Part shown: positions 6,135 to 14,358 of the stretch, in pieces
Layout: every line of letters starts with the position of its first letter
How positions within the stretch are numbered: the first letter of the stretch is position 1
From: a virus
IMG/VR virus record: IMGVR_UViG_3300030104_000580
Span: 1-20,737 of that record
DNA: 20,737 bases
Reading direction: 5' to 3' (one strand)
Notes under the pieces: generated by a model
The model's database searches: none
What the model was told of the DNA's origin: nothing
What the model saw: only the letters and a program-made list of their open reading frames with translations
Made by a program: the position numbers and the translations under genes

Positions 6135-8058
6135 ATCTCATTATCCTTTTAAATAAACCTATTGGATAGACACCTGAAGATATAACCATTATACCATACA
6201 ATCCTTTTAGTGTCAACTTCTTTTTTATAATTAATTGATGCACAGATTTTACAACAGATGCTTGCCACTTTGACTTAGCCACTAAGCCATCAGCTACATA
6301 CTTGCCCCACACATCATAGCCATCCTGCCATATTTGTGATTGTTTTCTATGCCAACGTCTAAGTTCTTTTACTTCTGATATAGTCATAGTCTTTTGTTTG
6401 TATGATGCTGTGCAACAGTGTGTACCCGCAGAGTCTGCTCCACTACCTGACATTGTAGGTTCTGAAAAAGTATTACCAGTTGTACTATGTCCCTGCTGTT
6501 GAGTGCTTCTTTCTGCACGTCTTCTGGCTTCTCTTTCTGCAAAAGCATCCATAGCTGCAGCACTTCGCATAGCTTCTTGTTCGTTTCTTATACGCTCATC
6601 TCGTTCACCTGCATTTTCATTAACAAGCTTAGATTCTCTTGTAGGGTCATTAACAATTCTATCTCGTGCTAGTTCTGTGCTATTAAATTGCCCACGTTTT
6701 GCTCTTTCTGCTTCCAAGTTTTCCTTAAATGCAGCTTCAGTTTTTTCAAACGCTTTAGCTTTTTCTTTACTATATCCGTATAATGGGTCTTCTTTAATTT
6801 TCTTTATATTATCAGTAAGTTCTTTACCATCTTCTGCTCTAATTAAAGATAACTTACCTGCTTTTTCAGACTTTAAGTCAAGTATATTTCTTAATACGTT
6901 ATATTCTTTATCGTTTCTATATTCTCCATTTAGTAGTTTATCAACAGCTTTTGTTCGTATGGCTCTGTCACCCATTCTTTGTAAACCCCCAAGTATAGGT
7001 ATTCTACCAATACCTTCATCCATAAAGTCTCCTGCTTTACCCATAAAAGGAGATGGAGTCTTTGTGCCATCCATACGTCCCATGTCAGGTGGACGGTCTA
7101 AAGCAAAAGTTTTGGTATTTTTTCCTGACGCATAATCAATTCCCATAGAGCCTGAAGGACTTTTTACTTTCAAATAATTTTCAAAATCTTGTAGCTCAAA
7201 AGCTTCTGCACTTTTAGGAGCAACACCTGTTTGTGCGGTAGTTATACCCCTTGACGCTTCTTCTTCTGTACCTAACAGCAAGTTATCTGCAACTTTTTGC
7301 TGTTCCATTGTCTGTGGTGCTGTACCTCTATCAGAACCTGACTGCGTTGTATCTGTAGCCCTCCTATAATTAACTTGAGGTACACCCATAGCATCATCAC
7401 TCTGTTTTCTTGGTCTGTACCCTTCAGGTATGGCTGACATAGGTTCACCACCTTTAAATGGTATCTGCATCTGCTGACCTGCATCGTTTACATATGTACG
7501 TAGCTCATCATATCCTGCCGAACCCATAAGGTCATCAAATGTTTTATTAGGTGCAGGAGGAGGTAAAACAGGCTGTGGAAAAGGTTCAACTGGCATAGTC
7601 GTAGCTGTTTGATTCATGGGAAATAATGTAGGTGCAGTTCCATAACTTGTTTGACCTGTTGTAGAAGTGTTTATATTAGGTGGCAAATATATACCTTGTT
7701 GTGCTTCTACTACACCGCCCTCTGCTAACTCTAGGTCATCCATGTCAAACGGAATGTCATCAGGTATAGTAGCTTCTTCTGAATTACCCATCTGCCCCAT
7801 AGCTTCCATTACTTTTAATCCTTGCTTTGCTTTCTGTCGCATCTTCATTAGTGTATCAAGACCGTAGTAACGAACAACGTCAGCAGGAAATACAAACTCA
7901 CCTTCACTTAACATAGCAGGTACATCATCTCTTACTTCTTCTTTTAATGAACCAATAGGTACATCATTACCTGATACTGGGTCTTTAGTACCACCTTGGT
8001 CTTTCATTCCCCCTTCTTCTTGCATGAAAGCCATTTCCATTTGTTCATTTACTGCCAT
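6109..8058 (-). CDS. Mosaic phage structural protein with PAMLSEGEFVFPADVV motif and C-terminal CC-W domain (649 aa)
   Basis: Three parts can be seen. Residues about 40-63 carry a PAMLSEGEFVFPADVVRYY motif that recurs in many phage structural proteins. Residues about 70-540 are mostly low complexity: Pro/Gln/Met-rich, then Lys/Glu/Arg-rich helices (EAAFKENLEAERAKR, EQEAMRSAAAMDAFAEREARRR). The last 105 residues form a compact region with GTHCC at about 545-549, then LRRWHRKQSQIWQDGYDVWG and a hydrophobic-basic end (MVISSGVYPIGLFKRIM). I recognise this tail from uncultured marine phage proteins of unknown function. The gene follows the portal block and overlaps both neighbours. A head-internal or ejected protein is plausible but unproven. 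The start has AAGGGA about eight bases upstream. Confidence 0.65.
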   Translation of the reverse strand: MAVNEQMEMAFMQEEGGMKDQGGTKDPVSGNDVPIGSLKEEVRDDVPAMLSEGEFVFPADVVRYYGLDTLMKMRQKAKQGLKVMEAMGQMGNSEEATIPDDIPFDMDDLELAEGGVVEAQQGIYLPPNINTSTTGQTSYGTAPTLFPMNQTATTMPVEPFPQPVLPPPAPNKTFDDLMGSAGYDELRTYVNDAGQQMQIPFKGGEPMSAIPEGYRPRKQSDDAMGVPQVNYRRATDTTQSGSDRGTAPQTMEQQKVADNLLLGTEEEASRGITTAQTGVAPKSAEAFELQDFENYLKVKSPSGSMGIDYASGKNTKTFALDRPPDMGRMDGTKTPSPFMGKAGDFMDEGIGRIPILGGLQRMGDRAIRTKAVDKLLNGEYRNDKEYNVLRNILDLKSEKAGKLSLIRAEDGKELTDNIKKIKEDPLYGYSKEKAKAFEKTEAAFKENLEAERAKRGQFNSTELARDRIVNDPTRESKLVNENAGERDERIRNEQEAMRSAAAMDAFAEREARRRAERSTQQQGHSTTGNTFSEPTMSGSGADSAGTHCCTASYKQKTMTISEVKELRRWHRKQSQIWQDGYDVWGKYVADGLVAKSKWQASVVKSVHQLIIKKKLTLKGLYGIMVISSGVYPIGLFKRIMRYGRIFQST

Positions 8059-8275
8059 TTATTTCATCCCTTAAGTATTTTAGCTTTCGTAAAGCTGACA
8101 CCGCCCCTTGTGACCGATGTATGAGTATAGCATTATCAGATTGTTCTAACGACTTTTGTTGTTGGCTTATTAGATAATCAATATAGCTATTGAATGCTTT
8201 CCATTGGAGGTTGTTGTTCACCAGTGGCTTGAGCTTGCTGAGTGTTCGTTTGTGGTCTTGGTGGTTGTCCGACAT
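8045..8275 (-). CDS. Small helical protein overlapping the portal gene (76 aa)
   Basis: A 76-aa protein, mostly helical and polar (LKPLVNNNLQWKAFNSYIDY, QQQKSLEQSDNAILIHRSQG, LRKLKYLRDEING). I chose the ATG at 8275 because AAGGA lies ten bases upstream and an AGGA sits closer. The earlier in-frame ATG at 8296 has no ribosome binding site. From this start the first 89 bp lie out of frame inside the 3' end of the portal gene, and the 3' end overlaps the next gene by 14 bp. Its sequence is far less repetitive than the portal tail it overlaps, and small proteins of this kind sit just after the portal gene in other marine short-tailed phages. Role unknown. Confidence 0.72.
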   Translation of the reverse strand: MSDNHQDHKRTLSKLKPLVNNNLQWKAFNSYIDYLISQQQKSLEQSDNAILIHRSQGAVSALRKLKYLRDEINGSK

Positions 8276-10328
8276 TTCCTGTAAATCCTTGTTCATTTGG
8301 TACAGGAGCTTGTCCTACACCTATATTACCGCCACCTGCACCAGAAGTATCCATAGCATCAGCACCTGCAACAGGAGCTTCCTGTTCAGCTTGTGGAGCT
8401 TGAAAACCTTTCATTATTTCTGCTTGTAAAGCGGCTTCATCCATATTGTTGGTTACTTTGTCGGGGTCTAAATCCATTGACTTCGCAATCTCTCTAATGA
8501 TATATTGAAACTTAGCAAAAGGAGCAAGAGCAGGGTTACTGGCTACAGATAAGAATTGCATTAGTCGTTGACTACGTACTTCATTAGCCATTAAACTTTC
8601 TGTACCTCTAGCTCGTACCTCTAGGTCTCCCTTTATCTTTGGGTCAAAATCAAATTGCATATTAAATCTAAAGAAACCTTCACCTAAAGGTCTCAATAGA
8701 TAATCGTCTACGTTCTTTATAACTGTCTTAATACTACCACTTGCAGCACCCATAAGCATAGATATACCACTTGCAGTACGTCCTACTCCCTGCACCCCCG
8801 TTTGTCCGTGTGCAAATGATGGAAAGCCTGTGCTTTCATCTGCAAGGACTCTAGCTTTATCAAACAACATCATGTTCTCTGATGATACATTTGGAAACTT
8901 TGTACCAAAGATTGCTTGACCGGGAGCGCCGCCTTGCCTTCTAAATATTTTTCCGGGATAAAGTGATAAGTCTTGTCCGGGAACTAAGTTTGTTTCATCT
9001 ACTTCAACAATAAGATTACCCGATAATACTGCATTGTCTACAGCCATACGCATAAAACCATTCATCAACGTCTGTGTATCATCCATATTCTCTGCAATAC
9101 CTACCCCAAAAAAGCTATAAGGATTAAGTTCGTAAGGTGCAGCCATGTAAGGTATCTTTGCAGGTTTAAATGGATTTAATACCATACGTATAAGTTTACC
9201 ATTACATATCCATATGTTTGCTTGTAATTCGTCAAACTCTTGTAATTCAGGTGGTATTTCTACACCATGCTCTTCTATAAGAGTAGTATCTACCATACCC
9301 CAATACTCTAGAACCTCAAATCTATCTACACCATGTTCAGGTGCATAGTCAGATAAATCGTCTTCCCAATACATTTTGTTATAGTTTTCACCAATGCTTA
9401 TTACTTCATCAATAACAGTGTCTCTAAAGTATGGTCTCTTTTTTAATGCTCTTAGTTGTGAGCGAGACATCTTGTGTCTTTCTACTACATACTGTGCTTC
9501 ATCTATATTGTTTGCATCAGGGTCTGGATAAAAGTTCCATACAGATACGTAGTTTACTTGTGGTACAGTTTTAAATGTAGGGTCATATGTACCTTCTTCA
9601 TTCCAATTAGGATACTCTTTGTCTATAGCAAATGGTCCTTTCATTATACCTGTACCAAATAAAGACATTTCAAATGCAGAACTTCTTAAATGTTTATTTG
9701 CTCCTGACTCTTCTAACTGGTCATGTATTTTCTTTTGCATATTTTTTGCAGCTACCATAGCAGGACTAAATGTTACAGCAGAAGGTGTCATACCTGCACC
9801 CTCTTTAAGTTTGTCTTTTACTGGTTCTAATTTATTTTCTAAACTTCCCAGTTTATCTAACAATGATATTTCTGTTGCTCCCGGTGGCAAATCATTTCCA
9901 TCACCTGCATACCCATAAGGGCTTTGCATTTCACGTACTTGGTCAGGTTCGTTAGGGTCAAAGTTAACGTCACCCACAACACCTTCTGGTAATTCGGTTG
10001 GCTCTACGGAAAGGGGGAATTTTTGGTTGGCAAATAGAACGTCAACTATTTGACCATATGCTGCAAGAGTTTTAGTCTTTGTTACTTTTATAAATACACG
10101 AGACTTCTCTGCTTCAGTAAATTGTACATCGGAGCTATATAATCCTCTGTAGTTTTTATACGCTTTCAACCATCTTTGTTCATCTTGATATCTATAGTCT
10201 TCTGAGCGTTTATACCTATCTATTACAAAAGGAATAATACTATCTACGTTAGCATCTTCTATTGTAGAATCATCTGTATCTTGTAACGCTACAGAATCCT
10301 CTTCCATCATTATATCTTCTTCAGCCAT
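8187..10328 (-). CDS. Portal protein (713 aa)
   Basis: At 713 residues this is close in size to P22-type portals. Visible blocks are an N-terminal helical region (DRYKRSEDYRYQDEQRW, KAYKNYRGLYSS), a stem/wing region with INYVSVWNFYPDPDA-like sequence (NYVSVWNFYPDPDANNIDEA, about 265-284), VERHKMSRSQL, and a later ANIWICNGKLIRMVLNPF. These follow the order seen in P22/T7-like portals: a NFYPDPxA motif followed by a basic helix. Residues 640-713 are Gln/Pro/Gly/Ala-rich and probably disordered. The portal forms the dodecameric ring at one vertex through which TerL packages DNA. The ATG has AAGGAG five bases upstream and follows TerL by 9 bp. The 3' end overlaps the small 76-aa gene. Confidence 0.88.
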   Translation of the reverse strand: MAEEDIMMEEDSVALQDTDDSTIEDANVDSIIPFVIDRYKRSEDYRYQDEQRWLKAYKNYRGLYSSDVQFTEAEKSRVFIKVTKTKTLAAYGQIVDVLFANQKFPLSVEPTELPEGVVGDVNFDPNEPDQVREMQSPYGYAGDGNDLPPGATEISLLDKLGSLENKLEPVKDKLKEGAGMTPSAVTFSPAMVAAKNMQKKIHDQLEESGANKHLRSSAFEMSLFGTGIMKGPFAIDKEYPNWNEEGTYDPTFKTVPQVNYVSVWNFYPDPDANNIDEAQYVVERHKMSRSQLRALKKRPYFRDTVIDEVISIGENYNKMYWEDDLSDYAPEHGVDRFEVLEYWGMVDTTLIEEHGVEIPPELQEFDELQANIWICNGKLIRMVLNPFKPAKIPYMAAPYELNPYSFFGVGIAENMDDTQTLMNGFMRMAVDNAVLSGNLIVEVDETNLVPGQDLSLYPGKIFRRQGGAPGQAIFGTKFPNVSSENMMLFDKARVLADESTGFPSFAHGQTGVQGVGRTASGISMLMGAASGSIKTVIKNVDDYLLRPLGEGFFRFNMQFDFDPKIKGDLEVRARGTESLMANEVRSQRLMQFLSVASNPALAPFAKFQYIIREIAKSMDLDPDKVTNNMDEAALQAEIMKGFQAPQAEQEAPVAGADAMDTSGAGGGNIGVGQAPVPNEQGFTGNVGQPPRPQTNTQQAQATGEQQPPMESIQ

Positions 10329-10337
10329 TTAGTCTCC

Positions 10338-11897
10338 TTAATATCCGAAAGTAGAATCTGCTATCGGCATTGAATTTCCTCTAGTCATACTTGGGTCATA
10401 ATCAAATATACTAAACCTTGGTCTCGACATTATACCATATCTTAAGGCATCATACAAGTGGTCTTCTGCTTTTGTGTCTACATCCTCTGGATTTTTTTTA
10501 TCTAGTGGAATTGATGGTAGTTGAGAAACAGTTTCTGTGCAAGTATTGAAAAAAATCATACGTGGTTCTTCAGTAAACTCATCAATTTGTAATCGTCTGT
10601 GTACTTCGTTTTTTCCTGCAACTCTACTTCCCTTACTTCTATCTGATGGTCTCCAACGACACCCTTTACTAATCATTTGTTCAGCCAAGCTAGGACCAGT
10701 ATCCCCACGCTTATGCCACAAAGAACTGTCCAAAACACCATATCGAATATTTCCATCACCTGCTTCTCTTTCTAATACCATGTCTGCTAAGTCTGTAGCT
10801 AGTATTTTTGATACGTATAGTTCTCTGTATACTACTAACTGTTCACTAGGCGATACAGCAAACCACAAGACACCTGAGTAACTACCATATCCATAGTCGC
10901 ATGCTCTAAACTTTACCCAGTTAGATGGAATGTTAAAAGGCTCAACGACATGAATGCTACGGTTGAACTCAGTAAAAGCTGCACCTTCTTTAATGTCCCA
11001 ATCCCCTTCAAGTAACTGTCTTTTTTGTTGTTCTGGGAGGGAGAGGAGCATGGCTTCGTAATCACCTGATTTTGATAAGAATGGGTTGTCGGATAATCGT
11101 GCAGGTATGAACTTTCTTTTAAACAAAGCCTTTCCTGCTTTAGCGTGTCCAGATGGGTAGCGTAATACTTCTCCTGTTTCAACATTGGTTGCATCAAATT
11201 CCTTTCCGTATGGTGCAGGGTCTATAAACATTTTTTTAACCCAAGCGTGACCTCTTCCACCGGGGTTTGTTGTTGCTCTCATAAAGATGGGTAGGTCTGG
11301 TGCAGTAGAACGTAAACGACTTCGCATATAGTTCCAAGCAAATGGTGTTGCCCATTGAGTAAGTTCATCAAATCCTATCCATGTAAAAGCTAATCCTTGG
11401 TATCGTAAAACATCATCATCCCTATCTAGGTATGACATCCAGAGTCTTGCCCCCGATGGGGCTGTCCATTGCATCTTTCGTTCTGACCATTTGATGCCTT
11501 TCCATATTTTCGGATATAACTCCTGACTTTTAAATATAAGTTCCCGCAGTTCTTCAGTAGTATGCCGCAAAAGTAAGCCACTGAACGAAGGATGTCCCAT
11601 GTAGCGTAAAGGGTCGGCAAGCATAGCATAAGACTTACCACCCCCTGCTGAACCGCCATAGAGAACTTCTCTTTCACTTGCTGCCAGAAAAGTTGTCTGA
11701 GGACCTTCATTCGGTTTAAATAAAACATTAGCATGTTCCTCTTGAGGTGATGTTTCATATGAAACTTCCTGTATCTCAACCTGTGGCTTTTGCTCCAGTT
11801 CTTTCTTCTTCAAGGGCTTTCGCTTTGGCGATTGCCTTTTCCGCATAGTCTGCCCACTGGCGAATGCCTTTAGCTTGGTTCTTACGCTGTCGCTCAT
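10338..11897 (-). CDS. terL: Terminase large subunit (519 aa)
   Basis: This is the ATP-driven DNA packaging motor and nuclease. The ATPase half shows Walker A at residues about 81-89 (GGSAGGGKS), Walker B at about 172-178 (TWIGFDE) and the coupling motif RATTNPGGRGHAW at about 207-219. The RNase H-like nuclease half shows the expected acidic residues: D334 in RACDYGYG, D390 in YGVLDSSLW and D483 in LYDALRYG. The length is normal. The first about 60 residues are a basic, Lys/Gln-rich extension, and the start is uncertain: ATG at 11897 or at 11846, neither with a strong Shine-Dalgarno. With either start the 5' end overlaps the preceding gene out of frame (122 or 71 bp). It works with the small-terminase-like protein encoded upstream and docks on the portal. 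Confidence 0.93.
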   Translation of the reverse strand: MSDSVRTKLKAFASGQTMRKRQSPKRKPLKKKELEQKPQVEIQEVSYETSPQEEHANVLFKPNEGPQTTFLAASEREVLYGGSAGGGKSYAMLADPLRYMGHPSFSGLLLRHTTEELRELIFKSQELYPKIWKGIKWSERKMQWTAPSGARLWMSYLDRDDDVLRYQGLAFTWIGFDELTQWATPFAWNYMRSRLRSTAPDLPIFMRATTNPGGRGHAWVKKMFIDPAPYGKEFDATNVETGEVLRYPSGHAKAGKALFKRKFIPARLSDNPFLSKSGDYEAMLLSLPEQQKRQLLEGDWDIKEGAAFTEFNRSIHVVEPFNIPSNWVKFRACDYGYGSYSGVLWFAVSPSEQLVVYRELYVSKILATDLADMVLEREAGDGNIRYGVLDSSLWHKRGDTGPSLAEQMISKGCRWRPSDRSKGSRVAGKNEVHRRLQIDEFTEEPRMIFFNTCTETVSQLPSIPLDKKNPEDVDTKAEDHLYDALRYGIMSRPRFSIFDYDPSMTRGNSMPIADSTFGY

Positions 11898-12180
11898 TAT
11901 CCAACCGTTTTCTCAGACCTACATGTGATATGTAGCGTTCTGTTTGTTTTGTTAGCCAATTTGCTACTTGTCGATATGAATATTGATTTACATATCCTCT
12001 AGCTTTTTCTAACAAGTCTAATTCAGTAGGTACAGGTCGTAAAACGTCTGGGTCAATTTTATCTTGTACATAACCGAAAGGTATAGTTCTGGCAATACGT
12101 GGTATAGATATCCACTCGTTATCTTCTTTTACATCTGTTGGTTGTGGTAGCTTCCACCTGCCTATACTATTAGTCATCAT
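11776..12180 (-). CDS. Conserved phage protein upstream of TerL, HTH-like (134 aa)
   Basis: Residues 1-65 are Pro/Ile/Trp-rich and extended. Residues about 72-100 (YSYRQVANWLTKQTERYISH, VGLRKRLDNERQRK) look like a helix-turn-helix with a basic recognition helix, followed by a long Ala/Lys/Glu helix. This is the kind of protein often encoded between small and large terminase genes in marine phages, and I recall the VGLRKR pattern there. It could be an accessory packaging or DNA-binding protein, or even the true small terminase. The start is the ATGATG at 12180-12175, overlapping the stop of the gene before. No clear Shine-Dalgarno is seen. Confidence 0.7.
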   Translation of the reverse strand: MMTNSIGRWKLPQPTDVKEDNEWISIPRIARTIPFGYVQDKIDPDVLRPVPTELDLLEKARGYVNQYSYRQVANWLTKQTERYISHVGLRKRLDNERQRKNQAKGIRQWADYAEKAIAKAKALEEERTGAKATG

Positions 12181-12541
12181 CTGTTGGTGCTTTCGGTGGC
12201 ATTAGCATTACACCACCTGCTGCTTCCACTTGCATCTTTTCTGTTTTTACTAAACCTGTTCTGTCTAGTATCTCTCGTGCTGCTACCATTTTTTCTTTTA
12301 TACCTAACTCTGTCGGGTCAAGCATAGCTCCTGTCATTGACATAGCAGCTTTTGGTGCGTTACGTGCCATAAATAATTGTGTAGCTTCAAGTATCTCGTC
12401 CTTTAAACCTTTCACAATATCTGCAACACTAGATGATTCAGCATATCCTGCAATCTTCTTTGCTGTATTTAAATCTCCACCTGCTTCATCAAAGAGAACA
12501 GATAAAAGTTTTTGTTGTTTTTCTGTAAGTTGTCTACTCAT
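12170..12541 (-). CDS. Small-terminase-like protein (123 aa)
   Basis: The N-terminus (TEKQQKLLSVLFDEAGGDLN, TAKKIAGYAES) resembles the helix-turn-helix DNA-binding region of phage small terminases. The middle helix (LKDEILEATQLFMARNAPKA) fits an oligomerisation segment. The C-terminal AAREILDRTGLVKTEKMQ then PPKAPTDDD is typical of small-terminase-like proteins of marine phages. It would recognise the packaging site and bring DNA to TerL, which follows after one further gene. It begins inside the stop of the 68-aa gene (ATGA) with AGGT six bases upstream. The role is inferred from pattern and position. Confidence 0.65.
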   Translation of the reverse strand: MSRQLTEKQQKLLSVLFDEAGGDLNTAKKIAGYAESSSVADIVKGLKDEILEATQLFMARNAPKAAMSMTGAMLDPTELGIKEKMVAAREILDRTGLVKTEKMQVEAAGGVMLMPPKAPTDDD

Positions 12542-12744
12542 TTTTTACCTGTTAGTTTTTTCCACCAATCTTTTGGTAGGTCACGTTTAGCTTTAAAATT
12601 TATTCCCCCACCACTATCGTCAACATCAACTCTCCAATTCTTTCCGTATTTGAAATGAGGGTCTTTTAAACCCCCTTCAAATTTTAAAGTTTTAAAGTTT
12701 AGAAAATTATCTTTATAAGAATATTTTTTTCCGTTTTCACCCAT
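12538..12744 (-). CDS. Small hypothetical protein (68 aa)
   Basis: A 68-aa basic, aromatic and Gly-rich protein (KYSYKDNFLNFKTLKFEGGL, DPHFKYGKNW.VDVDDSGGG, then LPKDWWKKL). It has no membrane segment or cysteine. The start lies 1 bp after the upstream stop and has AGGTGG ten bases upstream; its end overlaps the next gene (ATGA). The compact K-x-Y/F repeats suggest beta strands. No family recognised. It sits between DUF6321-like and small-terminase-like genes. Confidence 0.65.
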   Translation of the reverse strand: MGENGKKYSYKDNFLNFKTLKFEGGLKDPHFKYGKNWRVDVDDSGGGINFKAKRDLPKDWWKKLTGKK

Positions 12745-12745
12745 A

Positions 12746-13036
12746 TTAACACTTCCACCTTCTTCTAGCCTGTCGCAGTCTACTGTTTGGATTCTTTGCC
12801 GCTTTAGGAAACTGCTTCATCTGTCCTGCACTTCTTGCACAGTAAGATTTTCTTCTACCTGCTGCCTTGCTTCCCTGCTTTACCTTACCTGTAACTGCAG
12901 TCTTTAAGTTACCACCTGTACGTCTATTATACTTAGCAACTCCTGCGGCAGTCATACCTGCACCAGATTTAGTGGGTCTTTTATCTCCACTAGAAACAGA
13001 CATACCTGCCATATTATTTTTTCTTTTAGGTCGCAT
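12746..13036 (-). CDS. Basic DUF6321-like protein (96 aa)
   Basis: This is an extremely basic 96-aa protein. Pattern: TAAGVAKYNRRTGGNLKTAV in the middle, then GRRKSYCARSAGQMKQFPKA and a RLRQARRRWKC end. I recognise the K-Y/F-C-A-R and PNSRLR-x-ARRRWKC blocks as a domain of unknown function (DUF6321 type) common in marine phages. The two conserved Cys (in SYCAR and at the C-terminus) and the many Arg/Lys suggest binding to nucleic acid, perhaps packaged DNA, but this is inference. Start overlaps the stop of the endolysin gene (TAATG). Confidence 0.72.
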   Translation of the reverse strand: MRPKRKNNMAGMSVSSGDKRPTKSGAGMTAAGVAKYNRRTGGNLKTAVTGKVKQGSKAAGRRKSYCARSAGQMKQFPKAAKNPNSRLRQARRRWKC

Positions 13037-13503
13037 TAGTTCAGTTCAAAATGAGGACCATCAATAAATGGTCTTCTGCCCTGACTCCTACGTAAATCTA
13101 TATAAGCATTCATAGCTTCTTCCATAGTTTGATTCCAGTCAGTTATATTGTCTATATGCCACGCAGCTCCCCAACGTAATTTAGCTCCAGTTTCTTTGGC
13201 TGCAGCTTTCATTGCGTCTGCAATGTCATCGTACAAGTTCAATTCCCAACATGGTTTCTTGCCATCGTAAGCCATAAGGTCTACTGCATGTGATGTATCG
13301 TCATCTTGTAAAAGGTGTTTGCTGCGCATAGTCTGTGAGCGTCCTGCTTCATATAGTTTCTTTTGAGCATCCAAGGTACGAACCCCATAGATAACTCCAA
13401 AATCCACTTTCGTCAGCTTTATGGCTTCTTCCACAGTCTCTACTAACTTAGGGTTTACACCCTCTAACTTTCTATAACTTTTCTTTGATAAATGAAATGC
13501 CAT
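13036..13503 (-). CDS. M15-family peptidase endolysin (155 aa)
   Basis: This is a zinc peptidase of the M15 (D-Ala/L-Ala-D-Glu carboxypeptidase-like) type that cuts peptidoglycan cross-links during lysis. Visible motifs: FGVIYGVRTLDAQKKLY (35-51), the zinc site SKH (61-63) with TSHAVDL (70-76, candidate ligands H63 and D75), and the distal IDGPHFEL (147-154, candidate ligand H151). The spacing between SKH and AVD is a few residues longer than in the textbook S-x-H-x-x-G-x-A-x-D, which is common in phage M15 endolysins. No signal peptide is present, so it needs a holin to reach the wall. Strong AAAGGGAG Shine-Dalgarno five bases upstream. Holin-like genes lie just upstream in the operon. Confidence 0.85.
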   Translation of the reverse strand: MAFHLSKKSYRKLEGVNPKLVETVEEAIKLTKVDFGVIYGVRTLDAQKKLYEAGRSQTMRSKHLLQDDDTSHAVDLMAYDGKKPCWELNLYDDIADAMKAAAKETGAKLRWGAAWHIDNITDWNQTMEEAMNAYIDLRRSQGRRPFIDGPHFELN

Positions 13504-13589
13504 TTTTTCTCCCTTTAACTAACATATTATATATACCACTAGGCAACCAAACACGAACATAAAACAGTGGGTAAGTAGAGCTTGTTTGT

Positions 13590-13778
13590 TCACCCTCTTT
13601 TTTTCCTGTCCTTTACAGTCTTCTCATACTCTCCTTGAAGACTTTGCATTAGTTTTTTTCTTCTTTCTTCTGCAGCTAAATCTAGTACAGGTTGAAATAC
13701 TTCTTTAATAACTCCTGCTACCTTTTTACCACCTTTTAACTTATTCGTTATTTTGTGTTTAAGAAATGTTGTACTCAT
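13590..13778 (-). CDS. Small basic protein of the lysis block (62 aa)
   Basis: A 62-aa protein, very Lys-rich, with an amphipathic helix (VAGVIKEVFQPVLDLAAEER) and a charged tail (YEKTVKDRKKRG). Its ATG overlaps the stop of the holin-like gene (TAATG). No transmembrane helix and no recognised family. Its place between a holin-like protein and the endolysin suggests a lysis accessory factor, but this is only position-based. An 86-bp gap without a gene separates it from the endolysin gene. Confidence 0.6.
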   Translation of the reverse strand: MSTTFLKHKITNKLKGGKKVAGVIKEVFQPVLDLAAEERRKKLMQSLQGEYEKTVKDRKKRG

Positions 13779-14140
13779 TATTTCTTCTTTCCTTTATTAA
13801 AAAATTTACCTGCAGACCTTGTAGCAAAGCTTGCACTTACGATAGCTCCTAACGCAATCTGATACCACTGTGGCATACCTGCAAGTGCTTCAAATCCATC
13901 TGCTACTACACCCCTGCCCCACTCACCCATGAAGCTCAGTACCAGAGGAATACTGAATAGCAAGGTAAGCCATTCGTCCTTCCACGAGCTTTGGGATGCC
14001 CTCATAGCAGCTAAGTCCCAGTCTATCTCACCTGTAGCTTCTTTCATACGAATGGTAGCTTCAGCCTTTTGTATGGCTGTCTTACCATCAACGTAGGAAG
14101 ATGCTAAACTTGTTACTGAACTAAGTAGTGTGCCTATCAT
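13778..14140 (-). CDS. Holin-like membrane protein, 3TM gene-transfer-release type (120 aa)
   Basis: This 120-aa protein has a polar helical N-terminus (ASSYVDGKTAIQKAEATIRM), a SWKDEWLTLLFSIPLVLSFM block (a conserved W-x-D-E-W motif entering a membrane helix at about 56-74), and a second hydrophobic stretch near 92-107 (WYQIALGAIVSASFATR). It ends with Lys-rich GKFFNKGKKK. This is the pattern of holins of the three-transmembrane GTA-release family. It would open the inner membrane so the M15 endolysin can reach the wall. It starts on the stop of the HNH gene (ATGA). Confidence 0.7.
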   Translation of the reverse strand: MIGTLLSSVTSLASSYVDGKTAIQKAEATIRMKEATGEIDWDLAAMRASQSSWKDEWLTLLFSIPLVLSFMGEWGRGVVADGFEALAGMPQWYQIALGAIVSASFATRSAGKFFNKGKKK

Positions 14141-14358
14141 TTTCTTGCTCTATTTCTACTACGATTAACTACTCGTAGATTTCGGGGTGCATTATTTCTA
14201 GGGTTCTTATCTATATGGTCTATGTCTTTACGGTCACCCTTGCGTACTGTTCCGTTTCGTGTTAATGCTCGTCTAACTTTATTCCTAGACGCTCTGTTCT
14301 TCTTTTCGTTTGGCTTACCACCACTTAACGAATATTCACGTTTGTAGTTTCTAACCAT
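14137..14358 (-). CDS. Small HNH-type nuclease-like protein (73 aa)
   Basis: A 73-aa very basic protein with an HNH core at residues about 45-64: DIDHIDKNPRNNAPRNLRVV. This gives the catalytic His (H48) and the two Asn (N56, N60) of the H-N-N motif used for metal binding and strand cutting. The N-terminal 44 residues are Lys/Arg/Asn-rich and likely bind DNA. Phage HNH proteins can nick DNA for packaging together with TerL or act as homing endonucleases. The closeness to packaging genes favours the first, but intervening lysis genes weaken it. The start has only a weak AACGAGA upstream and overlaps the 27-aa gene by 8 bp. Confidence 0.72.
   Translation of the reverse strand: MVRNYKREYSLSGGKPNEKKNRASRNKVRRALTRNGTVRKGDRKDIDHIDKNPRNNAPRNLRVVNRSRNRARK

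Noticed and set aside
6503-7135. Plus-strand open frame of 210 codons, Ser/Leu-rich
   Set aside because: Mirror of Lys/Glu/Arg-rich coding sequence in the 649-aa gene; composition is what an antisense frame would give.
13560-13620. Rightward terminator (GGGT/ACCC then T-run)
   Set aside because: No rightward transcript is expected here; the T-run is Lys/Arg codons of the 62-aa gene and the stem is only about four base pairs.
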